Below are positions 8,201 to 13,051 of a stretch of DNA of 13,803 nucleotides, piece by piece. Position 1 is the stretch's first letter; each line of letters opens with the position of its first letter. The translations under genes and the position numbers were made by a program. The notes under the pieces are model-generated. The model saw only the letters and a list, made by a program, of their open reading frames with translations. It ran no database searches and was not told the DNA's origin. Source of the DNA: Butyrivibrio sp. (GTDB taxonomy: Bacteria; Bacillota_A; Clostridia; Lachnospirales; Lachnospiraceae); the NCBI GenBank assembly GCA_024690635.1, contig JAILOW010000190.1:1-13803 (forward strand). Direction: 5' to 3'.

Positions 8201-9697
8201 GATATTGTCCGACGAAAACGTGAGCTCTCCTAACTCTTTAACCTCATCATAATCAAACTTTTCGCACTGAATCAGCTCTCCCTTTTTTTGCGAGTATTGA
8301 TCGTAGCTCCATCCATTTTCAGTCCATTCATTTTCATCCGGTGTGGAAAATACCATAATATAGTCCGGATCAGAAACATCGCTGTAGTCATTGACCTCAA
8401 AGGGAATCTTTACAACTCCGTCAACGTAGCTTGACCTACCTGTTGTCTTTATACGAAGTGCATCATCAAGTAGTGCCAGGCTTAAACTGGCGCCGCTGTT
8501 TCCTACCTGGGGTGCGCCGCTATAATCGATTTGAGAAGCAAAGATCAATTTAGATCTGTCAACAAAGAAAGCTGGCGCCACTCCCCTTGAGCCATATCCG
8601 GTTGAATATTGCAATTCACCGTTTTCGTCTACCCAATAAGGCTGATTATGGCTCAGATTAAACTCAATAGTCCACCATCTTCCAACCTCGTTAGTATTAA
8701 CATCGCGTTTTTTTCTGGTCTCGGGATTATCGTATCCGTACTTATCTGCTACCGCCTGATATTGGTTGAGTAAAAAAATCTTTTCTCCATCTATCCTCAG
8801 TCCTTCAATACCCTCTACAATATCAAACGTAGGCGCAAGAGAGTTCTTCTCAATTGTGGTAAAAACGCCATCCTTGTCCAGGAATTCCTCTCCATTCAGA
8901 TCCCTTTTAAGATCGCTTAAGTCCCATGTTGCCTTACTGCCACTGGAATAATATACCGAATTAAATAAGATTTTATCTGAGTCAAGAAGTAAGCCTGCGC
9001 TTTCTACCCTGGTGAGCAAACGATATTTTACAGGTTGGCCTTCGTATTTACCGTAATATACATATTGTCCCAGCTTACTAAGCTTATATCCAAGGCCCAA
9101 AGCAGCAGGTGTCTTGCCTGTGCCGGGAAGATTTTCTGCGGTAACAAGCTTTTCTTCCTTGTCTTTATCTTCCTCAAGGATTTCCTCTTCATCCAAAGAT
9201 GTATCTAATGCTGCTTCATCTGAGGAACTTTCCACACTAGAAGCATCCCCGGGTTCATCTGTACCTTCCTCGGGGTCTGCAGGATCATCTGTATTGTCTT
9301 CCGGATCTGTTGGATCCGCGGGATCTGTGGGCTCTGTAGGGTCCTCCGGCTCGTCCGGGTCATCATTTCCGTCATCAGGATCGTCGGGATCATCCGGGTC
9401 ACTGGGATCGCCGCCTTCGTCGTCCGGGTCAGCCGGATCTGTGGGATCTCCTGCTCCGTTGGTCGGATCTGCCGGATCTGTGGGATCTTCTGCTCCGTTG
9501 GTCGGATCTGCCGGATCATCGATGCTCTCTGCTTTTTTCTGCAGATTTGTATCAATTCCTTCCACGGCAAAAATCGTCGTCCCTGCCCCCTCATTAACTC
9601 CTGCCGCAAGAACTGTCTGCGGCACAGAACCTGCCATCAGCACTATACTTATCCCCAGCGCCAATAACCTTTTCATTGCTCTTTGTACTTTCTTCAT
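2228..9697 (-). CDS. Giant secreted Ig-like (BIG2) repeat surface protein with two DUF6273-like domains
   Basis: About 2489 aa. The ATG at 9697 (MKKVQRAMKRLL) is preferred over the in-frame ATG at 9712 because GGGAG lies 8 bases before it. Residues 1-31 are a signal peptide ending TVLA. Residues about 58-185 are an acidic Asp/Pro linker of DPTDPADP type. Two DUF6273-like domains follow (about 212-385 and 652-847; YVYYGKYEG and YVHYGKYDG starts), each trailed by a similar module ending in IVA(V/L)DE and DYAS. Residues about 985-1150 hold MBG/YDG-like domains (YEGVYDGKAHGITV, LTYNGSDQVL). From about 1260 to the end come roughly nine BIG2 domains (WSSSNPDVASV, YTWASSNESVV, LVWTSSDTSIATV), mixed with further MBG-like repeats. 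I see no LPXTG motif, SLH domain or C-terminal membrane segment, so attachment is unexplained. It is probably an extracellular adhesin or scaffold. It is monocistronic, with its own leader and terminator. Confidence 0.92.
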   Translation of the reverse strand: MKKVQRAMKRLLALGISIVLMAGSVPQTVLAAGVNEGAGTTIFAVEGIDTNLQKKAESIDDPADPTNGAEDPTDPADPTNGAGDPTDPADPDDEGGDPSDPDDPDDPDDGNDDPDEPEDPTEPTDPADPTDPEDNTDDPADPEEGTDEPGDASSVESSSDEAALDTSLDEEEILEEDKDKEEKLVTAENLPGTGKTPAALGLGYKLSKLGQYVYYGKYEGQPVKYRLLTRVESAGLLLDSDKILFNSVYYSSGSKATWDLSDLKRDLNGEEFLDKDGVFTTIEKNSLAPTFDIVEGIEGLRIDGEKIFLLNQYQAVADKYGYDNPETRKKRDVNTNEVGRWWTIEFNLSHNQPYWVDENGELQYSTGYGSRGVAPAFFVDRSKLIFASQIDYSGAPQVGNSGASLSLALLDDALRIKTTGRSSYVDGVVKIPFEVNDYSDVSDPDYIMVFSTPDENEWTENGWSYDQYSQKKGELIQCEKFDYDEVKELGELTFSSDNININNCYIVAVDENGVYESDYASAPVKVENFYANHEELSPVKYVKQGSNTFSIASAIAEGGKASFSSVEDPEGILSGKPTVSGSKLNVTVKSGIEAGKSATIAVSVKGAKDYAPYTVNVKVIVAQKTVSGLGTDVMANPNLPASALDSWSGSYVHYGKYDGDTLRYRVLSKSTDQYSAESGSKTMLLDCDTGIYVDPFDEDGIPNPGAAKVTEWNYSDPQVGLNGEKFLTKDGCFTGPEKDAIAESTIESGVTTPLHNDKIFLLDEKDVVNEAYGYPGSGSNHALNKDGLEMRCWALRTPLSSDYLRCVSCKEKQSDVTKGNVTFIVAKTNQDMSPAFNVDLSSVVFSDLNQYGSSNGAGEIGAEYTLAIKDSGLSIKTTEAPKIDKNGNVSIAYAITNKSSLSKPDSVVAVVTDGVWTSNGWSDGARLLQKAQASASGTKGTIKFKLDSSITGDYNIYIVALDETMPFETDYASVPVSVSMMAESIGYEGVYDGKAHGITVTVLSPRSGATVKYGTKEGTYNLTTSPKYTDASDSPRTVYYKITASGYAAKTGSATVMINKADPTLTAPTAREGLTYNGSDQVLVNKGYTDFGTICYAMTAKGEEQPQVSAFTETLPKATNAGDYDVWYMVKGDKNHNDVAPVKVEASIAKAVYTGTKHVYKTVYANSGNLIAFCKLPGLPDGAEYPDISKCAYVSGTKDFMAITGIQVADGNIPFLPELNDGSYVLLFNAYMKPSGTTATYKVPITEIDNYADFDVLVTVTGSELDHTEVSIEGGDRTVEYGSEGFTLTGKAAEQGDNVTWTWESSAPTVADVDSTTGEVTIKKAGTTNIKATYISDSATGSAEICLTVKKKPVDITWSNTSFKFNGDTQAPMATVTGVIDGDKCSVEVSGGKKYAGEGYIATAGLAGDDAGNYVTDADQTSCIFSIGTAELTENLVTLGDALTYNARKQTQNVLVKIGDNDVTDQCTVTGNTGTNAGSYTLTVSANEGGNLTGSVTKVFTIAKKDTAPNIKVEGSYHYTGTLIEPKFTVNEPDTGMVLFTDQYNARFEDNINAGKGKIIITAAADGNYAFSEKTQEFEIYRVRMHGDTNIYITRSYPYNEQVSDAIDLNQYIPEGFGDPTYGSVERNGTVYYVSQKEPRMEGNKLCYTVRAGDASRAGTITVNVTGSNYLNAVTISVTVRQQAMGLVEKNKTDAVLSTTKEIAVGKSFTLTPAFLDEEVTNTRVVWSSSNPDVASVNQSGKVTGHSAGFAEIIAISEYDPGVVLTQCGVTVFDRVTAISLDKKSCVVGVDEIGETITATVLPYSAAQKLVWTADNENANIEVSEDGLSIKVIGVTEGKTVITAAAVDDSGKKATCNVTVGAPITDYSVSPKGGITVLEVGKSYPMDIEWADNIVPIKPQIKWETEKLSTLDSADDVATISDDGVITGVGEGRCYVYAKYAGKERASWGRRSDLLTFYVPVKSVALNMTSATVSQAPGANSVQLEANITSTVPGLTATGTSLRHAPTVTWSVDPKYADSVTVSDTGLVTAGTKTAKNVPVTATVEAFNGYKKTVTCKVTVAATNPLKGISISKKKLSIGEGDTATLTANLSPVNPDGDMGYTWASSNESVVKVEDGVITALKPGSATVTVKANGTVTKKGKTVNPSASCKVTVTPSVKAVTFTNAKTLENKGLVKGKTFTLKTKLTLTRSKGKAATKGLVWTSSDTSIATVSKKGVVKAIAPGTVTITATSAASKAYGEAPFASVTFDVRSIVKKIAIDKSKLTVGTQEGKNYGLVSVYYVQPTDVTDPSVKWTVGGKNVSLAAVKKNTTFSAALFGKAGASVTTKDGEVLAIKGVAPGVVKLTGVATDGSKKKVTCTVTVRGQITGLKLKTAKAKKGVNDVTLTDPLKGLTYSGNMKAGAFLKLAPIVDIDGVSGAAKAKAAKKTYSKYKKYTDTSVSYRSSNTAVATVAANGKVTVAKTAQEGDTATIYVTSVNGRYAVKYTVTVVK
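9433..9517. repeat. 39-bp tandem repeat encoding the Asp/Pro linker
   Basis: Two 39-bp copies (9433-9471 and 9472-9510) differ at one base and are followed by the first 7 bases of a third. They encode 13-residue units of the TNGA-x-DPTDPADP type near the N-terminus of the surface protein. The wider region 9290-9530 is built from shorter GGATC/TCCGG-rich units with the same Asp-Pro output. Confidence 0.9.
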
Positions 9698-9770
9698 ACT
9701 TACTTCTCCCATTGTGAATTTACCTGTTACTTATCCGTGCTGTCAGCTCGTGGCTCTTTTTAACGCGCAA

Positions 9771-9810
9771 ACCGCCGGACTTTGGGCATAGAAACCCAAA
9801 ATCCGACGGT
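9771..9810 (-). promoter_or_regulatory. Long hairpin in the 5' leader of the surface-protein gene
   Basis: Arms 9795-9810 and 9771-9786 form a 16-bp helix with an 8-base loop. Read as minus-strand RNA, all 16 positions pair, two as G-U; read as plus-strand RNA the same two positions become C-A mismatches. This favours a role in the leader of the minus-strand gene. No U-tract follows (the next bases are TTGCGCG), so it is not a simple terminator. GTTAC (9848-9844) and GTAAC (9730-9726) could close a domain of about 120 nt around it. I do not recognise a known riboswitch. Confidence 0.55.
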
Positions 9811-9887
9811 CATTCGTCATTACTTCTCATCCTATTCATACGTGTAACCCCTTCCCCCCAAAAACAAAAACTCTTTTTTCACAGATT

Positions 9888-9916
9888 AGCATAACAAAGC
9901 AGGGGCTATAAATCAA
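9888..9916 (-). promoter_or_regulatory. Candidate promoter of the surface-protein gene
   Basis: TTGATT (9916-9911), a 17-base spacer and TATGCT (9893-9888) on the minus strand. It would give a leader of about 185 nt containing the long hairpin. Both boxes match consensus at four of six positions, so this is tentative. I see no convincing terminator for the preceding nuclease-like gene in 9811-9964, so read-through is also possible. Confidence 0.35.
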
Positions 9917-9964
9917 CGGAAAACCGCGCAATATTCGTCGCAAATTGAAGTGTAGCTGTCACTT

Positions 9965-10762
9965 TTACAGAAGCAGTTCTTTTATCTTCTTTTCTATCTC
10001 TTTTACATCCAATGGCATATTCTCTGATTCCATGGAAAACAACAGGCTATCTCCCAGTCTGAGCCCGCTTTTCTCGTAAGCCTCAAGTTTTTTCAAAGCT
10101 TTTGTCGCATATTCTCCATTGTTGATAAGCCCAAAATGTTCCCAATATATTGTTTTTCTTTTTCGGACATTGAGAATAACAAAATCAGGACATAGAATCG
10201 CCCCGCTTCGTAGTTTAAACTGCGGCTCATATGCATACGGAATCTTGTATTTGTAAAACAAGTCCGCTAGGATCTTTTCAGATTTAGATCTGACATATTC
10301 ACCTCTCTCGGTCAGATACTTCTCTTTTTCCGGAAAGGAGTTTTGTCCACCTTTATGAGTTTCAAGCCATTTTTCAATGTAGACTTCATCCGGCATAAGA
10401 ATTGGATCAATGAGTGCCTTCTTGCCCTCTCCCAGATCTTTGTAGACTTCTTGAATAGAATCAAAATCGTATAGTCGCAGGAAGGAATCCAGCCTCTTGT
10501 GCATTACCTTGATTTTATTGAGCAGCTGCTTGTCATAATGCTTCTGAACAGTCGCTGCAATCATAGCTCTGTCTATCGCCTTAACATATTCAAGTCTGCC
10601 ATCGGAGTTCTGAAGATAATACTGGTAGCCATGCTTCCTTTTTGAAGTCACTACCGGTCGCTCCTCCTTGACCTTTATAGACTTTAGGTCTTTTTCAGCC
10701 TGAGCCATCACTTGTTCCATCCATTTAAGCTGCTCCACCAGCTCTGTTCTGTAATCTTGTAT
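9965..10762 (-). CDS. PD-(D/E)XK-like protein, probable ATA start, next to a 54-bp repeat array
   Basis: About 265 aa, cytoplasmic. The start is uncertain. The first standard start is GTG at 10738, which has no ribosome binding site, whereas an in-frame ATA at 10762 lies exactly 8 bases after GGAGG (10775-10771). I take the ATA; the protein then begins MQDYRTELVEQLKW. The N-terminal half is a helix, then a GYQYYL..SDGRLEYV hairpin, then another charged helix (about residues 10-95). The C-terminal half has RSKSEKILADL (E162), CPDFVIL (D193) and YWEHFG (E208), the order of a PD-(D/E)XK fold in which the usual lysine is replaced around the WEH motif. Such proteins are usually unnamed in Firmicutes. 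The 54-bp array lies immediately upstream and might be its leader or its binding site. Nuclease activity is inferred from fold only. Confidence 0.7.
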   Translation of the reverse strand: MQDYRTELVEQLKWMEQVMAQAEKDLKSIKVKEERPVVTSKRKHGYQYYLQNSDGRLEYVKAIDRAMIAATVQKHYDKQLLNKIKVMHKRLDSFLRLYDFDSIQEVYKDLGEGKKALIDPILMPDEVYIEKWLETHKGGQNSFPEKEKYLTERGEYVRSKSEKILADLFYKYKIPYAYEPQFKLRSGAILCPDFVILNVRKRKTIYWEHFGLINNGEYATKALKKLEAYEKSGLRLGDSLLFSMESENMPLDVKEIEKKIKELLL

Positions 10763-10780
10763 TGTTGTACCCTCCTTTAT

Positions 10781-11486
10781 GCTTGTTTTTGACTTGTTTT
10801 GCCTTTGCTGTGTCTATCTCCTAGAAAACCCAACACTAGTTTTAGCTATTTTTACCATGCTAGTGTCCGCCACTCGAGGGCATATACACTAGTATCTCGC
10901 GACAAGCCCTCTGTTAGTGTCCACTTTTTCTTTTGCTCGGCACTGAGCTTTAACTTGTTTTGAGTTTCTAGTGTCTACATTTTGAGAACATGTACACTAG
11001 CATCGCGCAGTACACCGCTTTCTAGTGTCTACTTTTTCTCCAGCCCGACACTTGTTTTTAACTTGTTCTACCTTCCCAGTGTCCACCTTTTGAAAGCTTG
11101 AGCACTAATTTTCCATGTTAGGCATTCTCTTAGTGCCCACCTGTCGTAAACGCTTACACTAACATTACGCAGCACACCGCTTTCTAGTGTCTACTTTTTC
11201 TCCAGCCCGACACTTGTTTTTAACTTGTTTTGAGTTTCTAGTGTCTACATTTTGAGAACATGTACACTAGCATCGCGCGACAAGCCCTCTGTTAGTGTCC
11301 ACTTTTTCTCGTGCCAGACACTGATCTTTAACTTGTTTTGAGTCTTTAGTGTCATTATTTCGAGAACATGTACACTAGCACCTCGCAGCACACCGCTTTC
11401 TAGTGTCTACTTTTTCTCCAGCCCGACACTTGTTTTTAACTTGTTCTGCCTTCCCAGTGCCCGCCCCACCAAACATAGACGCTGTA
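10781..11486. repeat. Array of 13 palindromic units with 54-bp period
   Basis: Units begin with TAGTGTC or a variant at 10861, 10915, 10969, 11023, 11077, 11131, 11185, 11239, 11293, 11347, 11401 and 11455, every step exactly 54. A degenerate first unit is at about 10808, one base off phase. Each unit is a 32-base inverted repeat (AGTGTC, 17-18 variable bases, then GACACT or ACACTAG) and a 22-base linker. Units at 11023, 11185 and 11401 are identical, as are those at 10969 and 11239. Two linker types alternate: one carries TTTAACTTGTT, the other a CGC-rich stretch. Stops occur in all frames, so it is not coding. Repeats and interiors are not organised like CRISPR. The left edge reaches the ribosome binding site of the nuclease-like gene. 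Function is unknown. Confidence 0.93.
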
Positions 11487-11579
11487 AAACAATTCCCTCT
11501 CAAAAGCTTGTTAAAAAACACCTTCAAAATTGGATTTTCTGTGGCAAGACATATACTGCCACCGGCGAACGCCGTAAAA

Positions 11580-11595
11580 CATCAAACATTTGATG
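11580..11595. promoter_or_regulatory. 16-bp palindrome, possible operator
   Basis: CATCAAA and TTTGATG form perfect 7-base arms with 2 bases between. It lies about 3-18 bases downstream of the predicted start point of the candidate promoter at 11605-11633, a position suited to a repressor site. The next stretch towards the array (11541-11574) has two small hairpins, GTGGCA/TGCCAC and CGGCG/CGCCG. I see nothing else in 11487-11540. Confidence 0.35.
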
Positions 11596-11604
11596 CTAAT
11601 GACG

Positions 11605-11633
11605 AATATACTCCAAAACAAAAACAAAAGCAA
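11605..11633 (-). promoter_or_regulatory. Candidate promoter reading into the repeat array
   Basis: TTGCTT (11633-11628), a 17-base spacer and TATATT (11610-11605) on the minus strand, starting right after the U-tract of the upstream gene's terminator. The start would be near 11598. Transcription would cross the whole array before reaching the nuclease-like gene, giving a leader of about 835 nt. The -10 is good; the -35 matches only in TTG. Confidence 0.4.
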
Positions 11634-11634
11634 G

Positions 11635-11672
11635 AAAAAGCCGCGAGGGCAGCTATCTGCTGCCTTCGCGGC
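11635..11672 (-). terminator. Intrinsic terminator of the CbbX-type ATPase gene
   Basis: A 14-bp GC-rich stem (11640-11653 with 11659-11672, one mismatch) with a 5-base loop is followed on the minus strand by TTTTT (11639-11635) and more T-rich sequence. It lies 60 bases after the stop codon. Confidence 0.92.
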
Positions 11673-11732
11673 AATAAGGTCTACAAAATGTCCGGGAAGG
11701 ATGAAAATACCCGGCAAGCGCACAATGCCTTG

Positions 11733-12980
11733 TCACTCCTCGGCCTGTTCATTTTCTACTTCTAAGCTCTCGCCCTGTTCTTCAATAACATCTTCTGAAT
11801 CGCAGGCCTTCTCCGCCTTCACAGGACTTTCCTCCGGCTTTTCGACCGTATCTGACAGGTCCTCAAGGACAATTGTCATCATGTCCTCGCCGGTGGGATT
11901 CTCCATGGCGGAAACGCGGCGCGCCTGATTGGTGATGATCTCCTCGAAGAGATTACGCACCTCTCTGGCGTTGGCAAAATTGTCGATGTTTTCTATCTTT
12001 CTGGCGGTGATGAGAGCGCGTATCTGGTGCTTAACATCGTCAGCCACCTTGTAGTCGTACTTTTTGCAGTTCATATCAAAGATCGCTTCAAGCTCATCGA
12101 TGTTGTAGTCCGGGAACTCAATATACTTGTTGAAGCGGGACTTAAGACCCGGGTTACTATCGATGAATTTCTTCATGGGATCGGTGTAGCCTGCTACGAT
12201 CACAACAAAGTCATCTCGGTTATCTTCCATGGCCTTCAGAATTGTATCGATGGCTTCCTGTCCGAAGGCGTCATCCTTTTGAGCAAGAGAATAGGCTTCA
12301 TCTATAAAGAGCACTCCGCCCTTGGCTTTGGCGATCTGCTCCTGAGTCTTGATGGCTGTCTGGCCAACGTAGCCTGCAACAAGTCCGGAGCGGTCCACCT
12401 CAATGAGCTGTCCCTGGGACAGAACGCCTATCTGCTTGTAGATGCGAGCAATAATTCTGGCTACGGTAGTTTTACCTGTTCCGGGATTTCCTGTAAACAC
12501 AAGATGAAGGGATACGGGAACTGACTTAAGTCCTTGCTCCTGTCTTGCTTTCTGGACCTTTACAAAGGCAGTGAGTTCCTTCACATCATCTTTGATGGTG
12601 GACAGGCCGATGAGTCCGTCAAGCTCTTCCATGGGATCTTTTTCAGGTTCTGCGGGCTTTTCCTCAGCAGGGGTGCTGACATTCTTGTCAGCAGCTAAAA
12701 GCGCCTTGGCTTCGCCGATAGCGTCATTTGCATTTTTAAGTGCGTCCTCCGAATTTCCTGCGGAAGCCATGTTGCCGGATGATTCCTCAGCCCCCGCTCT
12801 TCCTGCACTTCCGGCTGATGCTGAATCGTCCAAAGATCCTGTTAATGCAGACGCTCCGCCACTCACACTCGCAGGCTTGCCCCCGCCGGAAAAGAAGTCT
12901 CCATACAAACTTCCCAGCAGGTCTTTCTGCATGCTTGTGATCTTTTCAAGTGTTTCCAGCTCTTTGTCTCTCTTTTCCAT
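11733..12980 (-). CDS. CbbX/SpoVK-type AAA+ ATPase
   Basis: A 415-aa cytoplasmic protein. Residues 1-30 are a charged helix and about 30-115 a Gly/Ser/Ala-rich flexible linker. The AAA+ module starts at PMEELDGLIGLSTIKDDV (about 116-133). Walker A is GNPGTGKTT (164-172), the pore-loop region is LVAGYVGQTA (200-209), Walker B is GVLFIDEAYSL (222-232, D227/E228), the arginine-finger region is GLKSRF (278-283, R282) and sensor 2 is NAREVRN (337-343). Residues 375-415 are an acidic tail. The family remodels protein complexes as hexamers (CbbX acts on RuBisCO; relatives include SpoVK and the ATPase domain of type VII EccA). No RuBisCO or type VII gene is visible here, so the client is unknown. GGAG lies 6 bases before the ATG. 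A hairpin separates it from the upstream DUF5722 gene. Confidence 0.93.
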   Translation of the reverse strand: MEKRDKELETLEKITSMQKDLLGSLYGDFFSGGGKPASVSGGASALTGSLDDSASAGSAGRAGAEESSGNMASAGNSEDALKNANDAIGEAKALLAADKNVSTPAEEKPAEPEKDPMEELDGLIGLSTIKDDVKELTAFVKVQKARQEQGLKSVPVSLHLVFTGNPGTGKTTVARIIARIYKQIGVLSQGQLIEVDRSGLVAGYVGQTAIKTQEQIAKAKGGVLFIDEAYSLAQKDDAFGQEAIDTILKAMEDNRDDFVVIVAGYTDPMKKFIDSNPGLKSRFNKYIEFPDYNIDELEAIFDMNCKKYDYKVADDVKHQIRALITARKIENIDNFANAREVRNLFEEIITNQARRVSAMENPTGEDMMTIVLEDLSDTVEKPEESPVKAEKACDSEDVIEEQGESLEVENEQAEE

Positions 12981-12991
12981 ACAATACTCCG

Positions 12992-13020
12992 AAAACGGGC
13001 AGGAGTTTGTCCCCTGCCCG
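12992..13020 (-). terminator. Terminator or attenuator hairpin abutting the ATPase ribosome binding site
   Basis: An 8-bp stem CGGGCAGG/CCTGCCCG (13020-13013 with 13003-12996, minus strand) with a 9-base loop is followed by TTTT (12995-12992), then one base, then the GGAG ribosome binding site (12990-12987) of the next gene. It probably ends the DUF5722 transcript. There is no room for a promoter between it and the ATPase start. Confidence 0.7.
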
Positions 13021-13051
13021 GTGCTTTAATCTATGTTACTGAAACTGAACA

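Noticed and set aside
9712..9712. Upstream ATG (MGEVS) as start of the surface protein
   Set aside because: The ribosome binding site GGGAG lies inside these codons and is correctly spaced for the ATG at 9697; the signal peptide also begins naturally there.
9114..9791. Plus-strand frame of 225 aa rich in Ser/Gly
   Set aside because: It is the antisense shadow of the Asp/Pro repeat; its Gly-Ser pattern follows from the repeat codons.
9771..9810. Rho-independent terminator for the nuclease-like gene
   Set aside because: The strong stem is not followed by a U-tract on either strand, so it is better treated as a leader structure.
9948..9964. Small palindrome AAGTGTAGCTGTCACTT at the end of the nuclease-like gene
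   Set aside because: The arms are only 5 bases with an imperfect centre and no U-tract. The likeness to the array motif (AGTGT) may be chance.
10781..11486. CRISPR array
   Set aside because: The constant parts are short (about 7 bases, opposed in pairs), the inner segments recur as exact copies, and linkers fall into two families. True spacers would be unique, and no cas gene is present.
11403..11765. Plus-strand reading frame of 120 aa
   Set aside because: It starts inside the repeat array, crosses the terminator hairpin and overlaps the end of the CbbX-type gene, with no ribosome binding site.
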